A DNA stretch of 22,585 nucleotides from CBFGRV01 sp965651265 (GTDB lineage Bacteria; Bacteroidota; Rhodothermia; Rhodothermales; VXPQ01): positions 1 through 22,585 of the forward strand of contig CBFGRV010000049.1 in the NCBI GenBank assembly GCA_965651265.1. The letters run 5' to 3'. Shown here piece after piece: positions 1-7,378 of the stretch. Position 1 is the first letter of the stretch, and every line of letters begins with the position of its first letter. Made by a program: the position numbers and the translations under genes. The notes under the pieces are model-generated. The model was not told the DNA's origin and searched no databases. It worked only from the letters and a program-made list of their open reading frames with translations.

Positions 1-11
1 AAGCCTTGCGG

Positions 12-88
12 TCCGCCTCCTGACTTCTACATCCGACCTCCCATCTCCCATCTCCCATCTCCCATCCTCCGACTTCCCATCTCCCATT
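12..88. repeat. Degenerate heptanucleotide tandem repeat, locus 1
   Basis: About eleven 7-bp units on the pattern TCCGACC / TCCCATC run in near-perfect register, with four consecutive exact TCCCATC copies at 39-66. The array ends 4 bp from the stop codon of the leftward PorV/PorQ-like gene, so it sits in that gene's 3' flank. Positions 20-41 match 9438-9460 of the second array with a single 1-nt gap, which shows that the two arrays belong to one repeat family. The resemblance to short tandemly repeated heptamers known from cyanobacterial intergenic DNA is in form only. No function can be assigned. Confidence 0.85.
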
Positions 89-92
89 TTCC

Positions 93-1127
93 TCAAAACG
101 CCAGGGTCATGGTAAAGCGGTGGGGGGCGGTCAGGAATTCGTAGCCCACGTAGGCATAATCGATGCGGACCTCCATCCCCGACAGCCGCGGCGCGAGCCC
201 GAATCCAAACGCCAGATTGCCCTCTTCATAGTTGACGCGATAGCCGCCGCGGACCATCAGAAAGTCATTGAAGGAGTACTCGCCGCCCACGTGAAGACGC
301 TCGCTGTAGTCGTTCGAGTTGATCGCCTCCAGCGCGAAACGAACCTCGTGGCCCGGCCCCATCGCGACCAGGGCGTTGCCGTTCGGACTCACCACGTCCA
401 TCGAGAGCCCGATTCGAAAGATGATGGGGACGTCGAATCCTTCCGATTCACTGCCCTCGTCCAGATAGCTGACGGACCCGCCGAAATTCTGCGCGGCCAT
501 GGCCAGGCGAATGCCTTTGAAGCCGATGTTATAGTTCGTCCCGACGTCCCATGCGAAGGTCGAGCCGGAGAATGTGAACAGGCTTTCTCGGATGTATTTC
601 GCCGTGATGCCGATAGCCAGACGATCGGTGAATTCGCGCGTGAAGCTGATGCCCGCCAGCAGATCGGAGCCCGAGAAGGTATTGCCTGTCCTGGGATCGT
701 TCGCGCTCGCGCCGCCGGAAACGAGGGCCTCGGGGATCTCACCGTAATCGAGCGATGCCACGAACCCCGTGATGATGCCGAACGTGCCGAGGCGGTAGCC
801 GACGCTGCCCGCCACGTAGTTCAGATCGGCCAGCCATCGCGTGTAGTTGAAGCCCACCTCTAAATTTTCGATGCCCGCCGTGCTGGCTGGATTCCAGTAC
901 ACCGAGTTCACATCGCGAACGAGCGCGATGCTGGCCTCGCCAAGCGCCGCCTGGCGTGCACCGATGCCGATCTTCAGGAACTGAAGCGACGTCCGGGCAC
1001 CCTTGTTGAAATCCTTGTTGCCCTCGAGCGACTGGCCCCTTGCGGACTGGCTCCCCATCCCGATGAGACAGAGGAGCAGAGCGAGCGTCGCCGTTCGAGT
1101 GCGCAAAACAGGATCACCTTTCATCAT
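93..1127 (-). CDS. PorV/PorQ family outer-membrane beta-barrel protein
   Basis: This 344-aa protein has an N-terminal signal peptide ending near residue 31 (ARGQ). A barrel follows, with alternating aromatic/hydrophobic strands and the family hallmark near residues 55-85: GIGARQAALGEA, then a VYWNPAS segment. It ends in an aromatic residue (TLAF), typical of outer-membrane proteins. PorV in Bacteroidota shuttles T9SS substrates, and PorQ-like relatives are related barrels; which role applies here is inference. ATG codons at 1127 and 1124 are both possible: a GGGGGAG element (1131-1137) lies 3 nt from the first and 6 nt from the second, favouring 1124. The gene starts 12 bp after the stop of the 754-aa secreted protein, so the two are probably co-transcribed and may work together at the outer membrane. 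Confidence 0.85.
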   Translation of the reverse strand: MMKGDPVLRTRTATLALLLCLIGMGSQSARGQSLEGNKDFNKGARTSLQFLKIGIGARQAALGEASIALVRDVNSVYWNPASTAGIENLEVGFNYTRWLADLNYVAGSVGYRLGTFGIITGFVASLDYGEIPEALVSGGASANDPRTGNTFSGSDLLAGISFTREFTDRLAIGITAKYIRESLFTFSGSTFAWDVGTNYNIGFKGIRLAMAAQNFGGSVSYLDEGSESEGFDVPIIFRIGLSMDVVSPNGNALVAMGPGHEVRFALEAINSNDYSERLHVGGEYSFNDFLMVRGGYRVNYEEGNLAFGFGLAPRLSGMEVRIDYAYVGYEFLTAPHRFTMTLAF

Positions 1128-1139
1128 GCTCTCCCCCGC

Positions 1140-3404
1140 TCAGCGAATGATCATAAGCTTCCCGGTGAAGCCGCCCGAGAGTCCTTCCGCCTCGGATTCC
1201 ACCCGATAGATATAGAGCCCCGGCGCTGCCAGCAGCCCGGAATCGGATTTCTGGTCCCAAACGGCTGTACCCGAAAGGTTACCGCGCGCATCAGGACCGT
1301 GCTGGATGGTGCGGATGAGGTCGCCCGAGATCGTGTAGATCCGGATGGTGGCGCGTTCAGGCAGATTCCTGAATTCCATCCGGAAGGGGTCGTTTATCCC
1401 GAAGCTTCGCTGGGCGTCGTTGTAGACGTACGGGTTCGGCACAACGTAGATATCCAGCGATGAGACCGGGCCGGCGGCCGCCGACGTGGGCGGGGTTCGG
1501 TTGAAGCGCGTATCGTCGCCCGGCGCGTACCAGTCGACATCCGCCGACGCCAGCTCGGGCAGATCGGTCACCACGGTTCCGTTGGCGGATGTCCACGGTC
1601 CCGGGTCGCTGTCATAGGCCGACACATAGTAGCTGTACCGGCGCCCGAACTCGACATCTTCATCCACATATCGATACCGGCCGAGCTCGGTGTCGAAATA
1701 TTGCGAGAACTGATCCTTCGGGATGTCGACGAGCAGATCCCATTCGGCTCCGCGAAGGACCGGGTCTTCGTTCTCGCTGACGTACTGAAAATCGGTGGAA
1801 CGATACACCCGGTATCCATCCAGATCGGAGAGGCCGTCATAAAAGATGCTCCCCGAGCCGTCCGTGATCGAGGCCTCCTCTGCGATGGTGCCCCAGGTCA
1901 CCGCGATCGCGGCCATTTCAGTGCCTTGCGAGGCGTTTACGGCGTCGACATCGGGCGCGGGAGGAGGCTCGGGCGCGTCGGCGGCGATGGGAATTCCATT
2001 GACCGTGGCGCCCATCCCCCAGGCCACGGCCTGCCGCGCAAGCTGCGCCTTGGCTTCGAGATCGGCGATGCTCGCCTGCGGAAAGAGACCTTCGGGATCT
2101 CCAGTGTTCACCGCCTCGAAATCGAGCACCCCGGCGATCTCCGCCAATACGAATCGCAACGAGTCTCCCGGCTGGAGCTGATAGGGCCCATACGAGAAGG
2201 TGTAGATGTTGAAGCGATTTCCGTTGTTGCCGAGTTGAGGCTGCAGGTCCGGCGACGTGATGAACGTGTAGAACTCCTGCGCGCTGCGGCTGCCTGCATC
2301 GAAGAACTCGAGGTCGAGGTCCTGGCCGTTCAGCTGGCCGCCTTTGTGCGTGTCGATGCGCAGCACATCCGGCCGTGGCGTAGACCGCATTCCGCCGCCC
2401 AGCGCCGGCGCATCGAGCAGCAGCCACCCGAAGGCCGCCGGGCTCATCAGCTCAGGGCCGAACCGCTGCCGCCATGCCTGATTCGGTTTCACGACCCACC
2501 CCCAGAACGGCGGCGGCTCATAACCGCCATTGTAATCGTACGACGCAAACAACGTCTGGTCGGCCGACATGTAATAGTAGTCCGTGTAGGGCTCGACCCA
2601 CCCGAATGCGCCCGCCTGAACGGGCGTAAGCTGCTCGCCCGTGAAGTTGATCGTGCTCTTCGTATCGGTCGAGATGGCGGAGTGGAAGGCCACATAAAAG
2701 CCGTTCAGTGTCTGCTGGAAGTCCTGGGTATTGGGCACAACCTGGCCGGTCTGGACGGACACGATGTCGCCCGTGTTTTTCAGGATGTAGTCATAAACGA
2801 TGAAGTCGCGATACCCGGGGTACGACCACTGATAGGTCCTCCTCGTGATCGTGACGCCCAGGTTCGTCGGAATGACCGTGTGCGTCATCTCCTCGGGAAG
2901 GAGGGGATTGAATCCGTCATTCTCCATGTAATTCTCGATGAGCTGCACGTTCGGATAGGGCGAGGGCGTGCCTTGCTCACCGGACGTGCCGATGGCGAAG
3001 TACTCATAATCCATCGGCATGGGGGCGAAGGAGGGCGGCGTGCCCGGGATGTTGATGTTCCTCGCCGCCATGATCAGCCCACTGCGAAAGTTGTGCATGT
3101 TCGCGTTCGCATAGGTATCGATCGCGTTTTGCTCGTTGCAGCAGGGATGCATGAAGCCGCTGAACCCGGGAAACATCCCCTTGGGCAAAAAAGAGAGGTA
3201 GTCCCACGCGCCGGGATCTCCGATGAAGCCGCTCCCCCACACGACATCCCAGATCCGTCCGCGCTGATGGATCTTGTGATCCTCGCCTTGCGCGGCAGCG
3301 GGCGAGGCGGGCAGCATCGTTGCGATCGCAAGGAGCGTTCCCGCCGCAAGCACCCGCCATCCGCGGGTACGGAGTTTCCGGCCTGTCCGATGTTGCATCA
3401 TCAT
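1140..3404 (-). CDS. Secreted protein with Fn3-like region and FlgD/T9SS-like C-terminal tail
   Basis: This is a 754-aa protein with a signal peptide (basic n-region, hydrophobic core, cleavage near residue 39 at AAAQ). Residues about 40-480 are a tyrosine- and tryptophan-rich region that I do not recognise. Residues about 495-625 resemble a fibronectin-III-type module (LDGYRVYRS ... YSYYVSAYDSD). The last ~100 residues contain VVPNPYVYN, then ATIRIYTISGDLIRTI and GLYIYRVES, the pattern of FlgD-Ig/Por-secretion C-terminal domains. It is therefore probably exported and surface-attached through T9SS or a similar route. It lies 28 bp after a TonB-dependent receptor and 12 bp before a PorV/PorQ-like barrel. 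A role as surface lipoprotein-like partner or cargo of that set is inference; it shows no SusD lipobox or recognisable SusD fold signature. Confidence 0.75.
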   Translation of the reverse strand: MMMQHRTGRKLRTRGWRVLAAGTLLAIATMLPASPAAAQGEDHKIHQRGRIWDVVWGSGFIGDPGAWDYLSFLPKGMFPGFSGFMHPCCNEQNAIDTYANANMHNFRSGLIMAARNINIPGTPPSFAPMPMDYEYFAIGTSGEQGTPSPYPNVQLIENYMENDGFNPLLPEEMTHTVIPTNLGVTITRRTYQWSYPGYRDFIVYDYILKNTGDIVSVQTGQVVPNTQDFQQTLNGFYVAFHSAISTDTKSTINFTGEQLTPVQAGAFGWVEPYTDYYYMSADQTLFASYDYNGGYEPPPFWGWVVKPNQAWRQRFGPELMSPAAFGWLLLDAPALGGGMRSTPRPDVLRIDTHKGGQLNGQDLDLEFFDAGSRSAQEFYTFITSPDLQPQLGNNGNRFNIYTFSYGPYQLQPGDSLRFVLAEIAGVLDFEAVNTGDPEGLFPQASIADLEAKAQLARQAVAWGMGATVNGIPIAADAPEPPPAPDVDAVNASQGTEMAAIAVTWGTIAEEASITDGSGSIFYDGLSDLDGYRVYRSTDFQYVSENEDPVLRGAEWDLLVDIPKDQFSQYFDTELGRYRYVDEDVEFGRRYSYYVSAYDSDPGPWTSANGTVVTDLPELASADVDWYAPGDDTRFNRTPPTSAAAGPVSSLDIYVVPNPYVYNDAQRSFGINDPFRMEFRNLPERATIRIYTISGDLIRTIQHGPDARGNLSGTAVWDQKSDSGLLAAPGLYIYRVESEAEGLSGGFTGKLMIIR

Positions 3405-3432
3405 TCTACAATCTCAAGGACCACGTCGGGGA

Positions 3433-6288
3433 TCATTCGATCTCGAGTGTGATCCCGAAGGTGACCGACCGCGGAAGATTGCGGAACTTGGCGATCGGAA
3501 AGATGGGCGTGCCGTTCGTGGTGAAATCGGGCAAATAATCGAACCCGCTCTCAACGAATCGCCGCATGTCTTCCTGCGAAACGCGTTCGAATGTGCCCAG
3601 CGCGATCCACTGATGATTGAGAAGGTTTGAGACCTCGAGGTATGGGCTTATGCGGAAATTGGAGAACCGGATGTCGCGGCGGGCACGGAAATCCACGTTC
3701 TGGTCGACGGGGCGCGTATAGATCTGCCCTTCGAAGACGAAGATGTCGGCCAGAATTTTCTCGTTCGGGAAATTGGCGTAGTAGTCGAAGGAGATGGAGG
3801 TGTTCTTCAGCAGGGCCCCGAGTAATCCGGACCACCGGGATGGCGTCTCATAGAACAGGCCGGCCTTGAAGATCGGATTCTGATAGAGGATGTTGTCGCC
3901 ACTCGGGGCGTAGCGCACCTGGGTGGGCGTGAATGCCACCGGGTCGCCGCTGCGGCCTTCGATGCGCAGCTGCGTCGTGTAGTTGGCGTAGCCCCAGAGC
4001 GCTCCCCAGCGATAGCGCGAAGGTATTTTTCGGATGGAGATTTCGAGACCGCGCACGTCGCCGTAGTCGCCGTTGCCGTTCGTGCGGTACGTGCCGCGGG
4101 GCGTGCTGACCTCGACCGTCCGGACCGTGTGGCGGCTGTCCTTATAGAATGCGGTCAGATCGACGACGAAGAAGTCCAGGAAGCTGCGCTCGATGCCCAC
4201 CTCATAGTTGACCGTCTTCGTCGGACGCAAATTCCGGTTTCCGATCATGACGGCGATGTCGTCGGTCGTGGCCACGGTGTCGGTGATGATCATCGTCGTG
4301 AGGCTCCCCGAGACGAACGCCCCCAGCCCTTCGCCATCATCGAAGAAGGAGGGCCGTTGGAAGAAGTGTCCGTACGAGAAGTGCAGCACCGTATTCTCGT
4401 CGATGGGGTGGGAGACACCCAGTCGGGGGCTCACCTGCGCGTAGAGCTTCGTACGCTCGGTTTCTCCGGTGAGTGGATTGAACAGATCCTTGAAGACCCG
4501 GTCGTTCGGATTGTAGAAATCGAGCCGGAGCCCGCCGTTCATGATCAGCCCGCCGAACTCGACCTTGTTTTGGAGGTACGCGGCGCCCTGATAGGGCCGG
4601 TAGACGTGATCATCCAGGCTGTTATCGGGAAATTTCGCCTCGTTGTAGTGATCGAGATGGTAATACGTCCCCTGAAGGCCGGTCTTCAGATGCCATTCCT
4701 TGGTGATCTGATTGCTGTAATTCGCCTCCAGCGACCACTCCGTGTTATCGTTGTCGAATCGGTAGAGATACCCGGAGGTGTGATAGCCGATGCGGTTGGC
4801 GAAGCCGCCGGGAATGGGCGTTCCGTTCTCGTCGATGGCGCGGAGGAAATCGCGCGTGGCGTCGCTTGCTCCAAAGCCGAGGGAGTCGCCGGGGAAGGTC
4901 CAGAGCTTCCGCAGTGCATTCAGACGTGACAGCTTCACCTCGTACATCGAGGCCGTGCTCAGCACGTGCGTGTATCGAAGTGTCTGTCCCTGCGTGACTG
5001 ACTCGTCGAATCCAGCCTGGTCGAAGTAAGCGTAACGCGAAGCCGGGCCGTACGCCTCAGCCCAGAAGACATCCGGCCAGAATCCCCATCCGGCGTTCTC
5101 CTGCCCGTAAAAACCCGAGAGGGTAAGGCGACGGCCGCCGCCGACCTGCCAGGTCAGCTTGAAATTGCCGTCATACCATCGCCCTTTCTCGCGAAAGGCG
5201 TTCCCCATGACGGGCGGCTCCGAGCGATACTTCCCGCTCGCGTAGAAGAAGAGCCGATTCGTAAAGGGGATGGGCCCTCCGAGCCCGACCTCCGTCTCGT
5301 AGGTTGGCAGCTCGTCGTAACGGGTGAGCGGCTCGTGGGTGGCCAGATAGTTCTCGTAGGCCTCCTCCGGCGTCCAGATGCTGTTCGGACTGCTTCCGGG
5401 CGTGCCGTTCGGGTCCACCCACATGTCGGGGTATTCGATCCACCACTCCAGATGCCGTGCATGTCGGTTTTCCCAGTAAAGATCGGAGCTCTGGTCGTAG
5501 AACCCGTCGCCCCAGTGGCGCACCCCCGGCGGAGAGAAGCGACTGTCCATGAAGAACTGGTAGCCACCTGTTCCATCTTTTGTGATGACGTTGATCACGC
5601 CGGAGCGGGCCTCGCCGTACTCCGCGTTGAAGGCGCCCGTGATCACTTCCATCTCCTGGATGGAGCTCAGGTTTATACGCGTGTAGGGGCTGTGGTCGAC
5701 GGGATTCCGCACGCGCTGGCCGTCGAGCACGAACGAGACCTGATCGATCGTCCCGCCGCGAAAGACCATCTCCCCGCTCTCCACATTGATGCTCGGGAGG
5801 CTCGTTAGGACGTCCGTAAGATCTCTCGTCGGCCGGGCCTGGATCTCCGCCGAGTTCATTACGACCAGCGAGGTGGTGTTGTCCTTCTCGACGAGCGGCC
5901 GCTGCGCCGTGACCACGACCTCTTCGCCCAGTTCGAGGGTCTCCGCCTGCATCTCGATGTCGACTTCGGCACTCGAGTTCGACGAGACCCGCACGTCCGT
6001 AACCGTGACGGGAGTAAATCCGACGAATGACGCGCGGATGGAGTACGTGCCGGGCGCCAGATTCGCGATGAAGTAGTCGCCCTCGACGTCCGTGGTCGTT
6101 CCGAGCGTCGTCCCCACGATGACGACGTTCACGCCGGGCAGTGGCTCACCCGTTTCGGCCTCCGTTACTCTCCCGGAGATCTTGCCGGTGCCTTGCGCCA
6201 GGGCCGTCCTCGTAGGCGCCGGCCCGAGCACGACGAGCAGAAGCATCGCCAGAAGCCCGAGCGATCTCACGTCTCGACTACTCATCAT
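3433..6288 (-). CDS. TonB-dependent outer-membrane receptor with carboxypeptidase-regulatory-like domain
   Basis: The 951-aa product has a signal peptide (to about residue 32, ALAQ) and a CarboxypepD_reg-like Ig domain at about 36-114 (KISGRVTEAETGEPLPGVNV; DVEGDYFIANLAPGTYSI). A TonB-box-like EEVVVTAQR lies near 122-130, a plug domain at about 133-242 (VFRGGTIDQVSFVLDGQRV; AEYGEARSGVINVITKDG), and a 22-strand-type barrel fills the rest. Such receptors import large nutrients across the outer membrane using TonB energy. The domain order is SusC/RagA-like, but no SusD is adjacent; the following gene is a secreted Fn3/FlgD-tailed protein and then a PorV/PorQ barrel. The start uses tandem ATG codons at 6288/6285 with weak SD. 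The substrate is unknown; the neighbouring sugar-type ABC importer suggests carbohydrate, by inference. Confidence 0.93.
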   Translation of the reverse strand: MMSSRDVRSLGLLAMLLLVVLGPAPTRTALAQGTGKISGRVTEAETGEPLPGVNVVIVGTTLGTTTDVEGDYFIANLAPGTYSIRASFVGFTPVTVTDVRVSSNSSAEVDIEMQAETLELGEEVVVTAQRPLVEKDNTTSLVVMNSAEIQARPTRDLTDVLTSLPSINVESGEMVFRGGTIDQVSFVLDGQRVRNPVDHSPYTRINLSSIQEMEVITGAFNAEYGEARSGVINVITKDGTGGYQFFMDSRFSPPGVRHWGDGFYDQSSDLYWENRHARHLEWWIEYPDMWVDPNGTPGSSPNSIWTPEEAYENYLATHEPLTRYDELPTYETEVGLGGPIPFTNRLFFYASGKYRSEPPVMGNAFREKGRWYDGNFKLTWQVGGGRRLTLSGFYGQENAGWGFWPDVFWAEAYGPASRYAYFDQAGFDESVTQGQTLRYTHVLSTASMYEVKLSRLNALRKLWTFPGDSLGFGASDATRDFLRAIDENGTPIPGGFANRIGYHTSGYLYRFDNDNTEWSLEANYSNQITKEWHLKTGLQGTYYHLDHYNEAKFPDNSLDDHVYRPYQGAAYLQNKVEFGGLIMNGGLRLDFYNPNDRVFKDLFNPLTGETERTKLYAQVSPRLGVSHPIDENTVLHFSYGHFFQRPSFFDDGEGLGAFVSGSLTTMIITDTVATTDDIAVMIGNRNLRPTKTVNYEVGIERSFLDFFVVDLTAFYKDSRHTVRTVEVSTPRGTYRTNGNGDYGDVRGLEISIRKIPSRYRWGALWGYANYTTQLRIEGRSGDPVAFTPTQVRYAPSGDNILYQNPIFKAGLFYETPSRWSGLLGALLKNTSISFDYYANFPNEKILADIFVFEGQIYTRPVDQNVDFRARRDIRFSNFRISPYLEVSNLLNHQWIALGTFERVSQEDMRRFVESGFDYLPDFTTNGTPIFPIAKFRNLPRSVTFGITLEIE

Positions 6289-6337
6289 CTCTATCCAGCC
6301 GTTCTATCGTGCTCCATCGACTCATCATCCGCGTTCT

Positions 6338-7318
6338 TCATTGATGCCGCTCGTCCCTCCCATTGGGGAAGGTGATGATGCCCTTCACGAAGCCCTCTTC
6401 CTTCTGTGAAGCGGCCTCGAAAGCTTCGTTGATGCTCTCCAGCCCGTAGCGATGCGTGACGAGTGGCTCCATGTCGAGCTTGCCGGATTCGATCAGACCG
6501 ATCCCGATGCGCATCCCGTCCACGTAGACGTTCTGCGAGCGGGTGTGGCCGTTGATGATCTCGAAGGCCATCCAATTCCAGTAGGCCCAGTCGACCTGAC
6601 GAAGACCGCCCTGGTGGAAGCCGAAGACTTCCAGCTTGCCTTCCATGCGGACGAGCTTCGACGTAAGGTCTAGCGTGGCCTGGGATCCGGCCGCTTCGAC
6701 GCCGATGTCGACGCCCTTGCCGCCGGTGATCTCCTTGATCTCCGCCACGACGGGTTTGTCGTCATCCGCGATGATGGTGCGCGTGGCGCCTAGCTGCTTC
6801 GCCAGGTCCAGGGCACTGCGGCGCCGGTCGATCGCAATGATCTCACCGGCGCCGCCGGCCTTGAACACCTGTAGCATGATCAGCCCCATGAAACCACAAC
6901 CGACGATGCAGACACTGTCGTTCAGCTCCGGCCGCGCTTTGCGGACGCCGTTCACCGAGCACGCGATGGGCTCGCCCAGCGCATAATCGAACGGCGTGTC
7001 GTCGCGCAGCTTCACAGCCCAGGCGGCAGGCACGGCCGTGAACTCGGCGTACCCGCAGCCCTCGGAATAGACGGCCACCCGGTCGCCGGGCGCGAAGTCC
7101 GTGACGCGGCTGCCCACCTTCTCCACGACCCCCGAAACCTCGTGCCCGATGAAGCGCGGGTACTCCAGCGTCTCGTTCTTGCCCTCGAACATGTCGACTT
7201 CAGAGGTGCAGACGCCGCACACCGCGCTCCGCACGAGGATCTCGTCGCTACCGATCTCCGGCACCGGCCGATCGGTCACGACGAAAGAGCCGGGGGCCTG
7301 GAGCAGGGCTGCTTTCAT
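6338..7318 (-). CDS. Zinc-dependent medium-chain dehydrogenase (alcohol/polyol dehydrogenase family)
   Basis: This 326-aa MDR-superfamily oxidoreductase has a GroES-like N-terminal domain. Candidate catalytic zinc ligands are C37 (GVCTSE), H59-E60 (IGHEVSG) and E116 (LGEPIAC), the arrangement seen in sorbitol/threonine dehydrogenases. A Rossmann domain begins at VCIVGCGFMG (GxGxxG, about 137-144), and an acidic D164 at the end of beta-2 (IAID) suggests NAD rather than NADP. The protein is short for the family: between GDRV (78-81) and GYAEF (89-93) only a few residues remain, so the usual four-cysteine structural zinc lobe is missing. The gene lies 60 bp after the CBM9/T9SS gene and 49 bp before the TonB receptor. 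A role in oxidising an alcohol group of the imported compound is inference. Confidence 0.9.
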   Translation of the reverse strand: MKAALLQAPGSFVVTDRPVPEIGSDEILVRSAVCGVCTSEVDMFEGKNETLEYPRFIGHEVSGVVEKVGSRVTDFAPGDRVAVYSEGCGYAEFTAVPAAWAVKLRDDTPFDYALGEPIACSVNGVRKARPELNDSVCIVGCGFMGLIMLQVFKAGGAGEIIAIDRRRSALDLAKQLGATRTIIADDDKPVVAEIKEITGGKGVDIGVEAAGSQATLDLTSKLVRMEGKLEVFGFHQGGLRQVDWAYWNWMAFEIINGHTRSQNVYVDGMRIGIGLIESGKLDMEPLVTHRYGLESINEAFEAASQKEEGFVKGIITFPNGRDERHQ

Positions 7319-7328
7319 GGATTGCTGC

Positions 7329-7346
7329 TTACTGGTTACTGGTTGG
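7329..7346. repeat. Minimal heptanucleotide repeat (TTACTGG x2)
   Basis: Two exact TTACTGG units (7329-7335, 7336-7342) are followed by a partial unit TTGG. They lie in the 60-bp gap between the stop of the CBM9/T9SS gene (7379) and the start of the dehydrogenase (7318). The unit length equals that of the larger arrays at 12-88 and 9353-9464, but the unit sequence is different. Two copies alone could be chance. Confidence 0.5.
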
Positions 7347-7378
7347 TTTCGGGTTCTATCGCTGACGAACCAGCAAGC

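Noticed and set aside
1701..3452. Long plus-strand open frame opposite the 754-aa protein
   Set aside because: Arginine- and histidine-rich composition without any recognisable motif; it is the antisense shadow of a GC-rich gene that has a signal peptide and domain structure on the minus strand.
3433..6288. Complete SusC/SusD pair
   Set aside because: The receptor is SusC-like, but the next protein lacks a lipobox and the SusD-type sequence pattern, so no SusD call is made.
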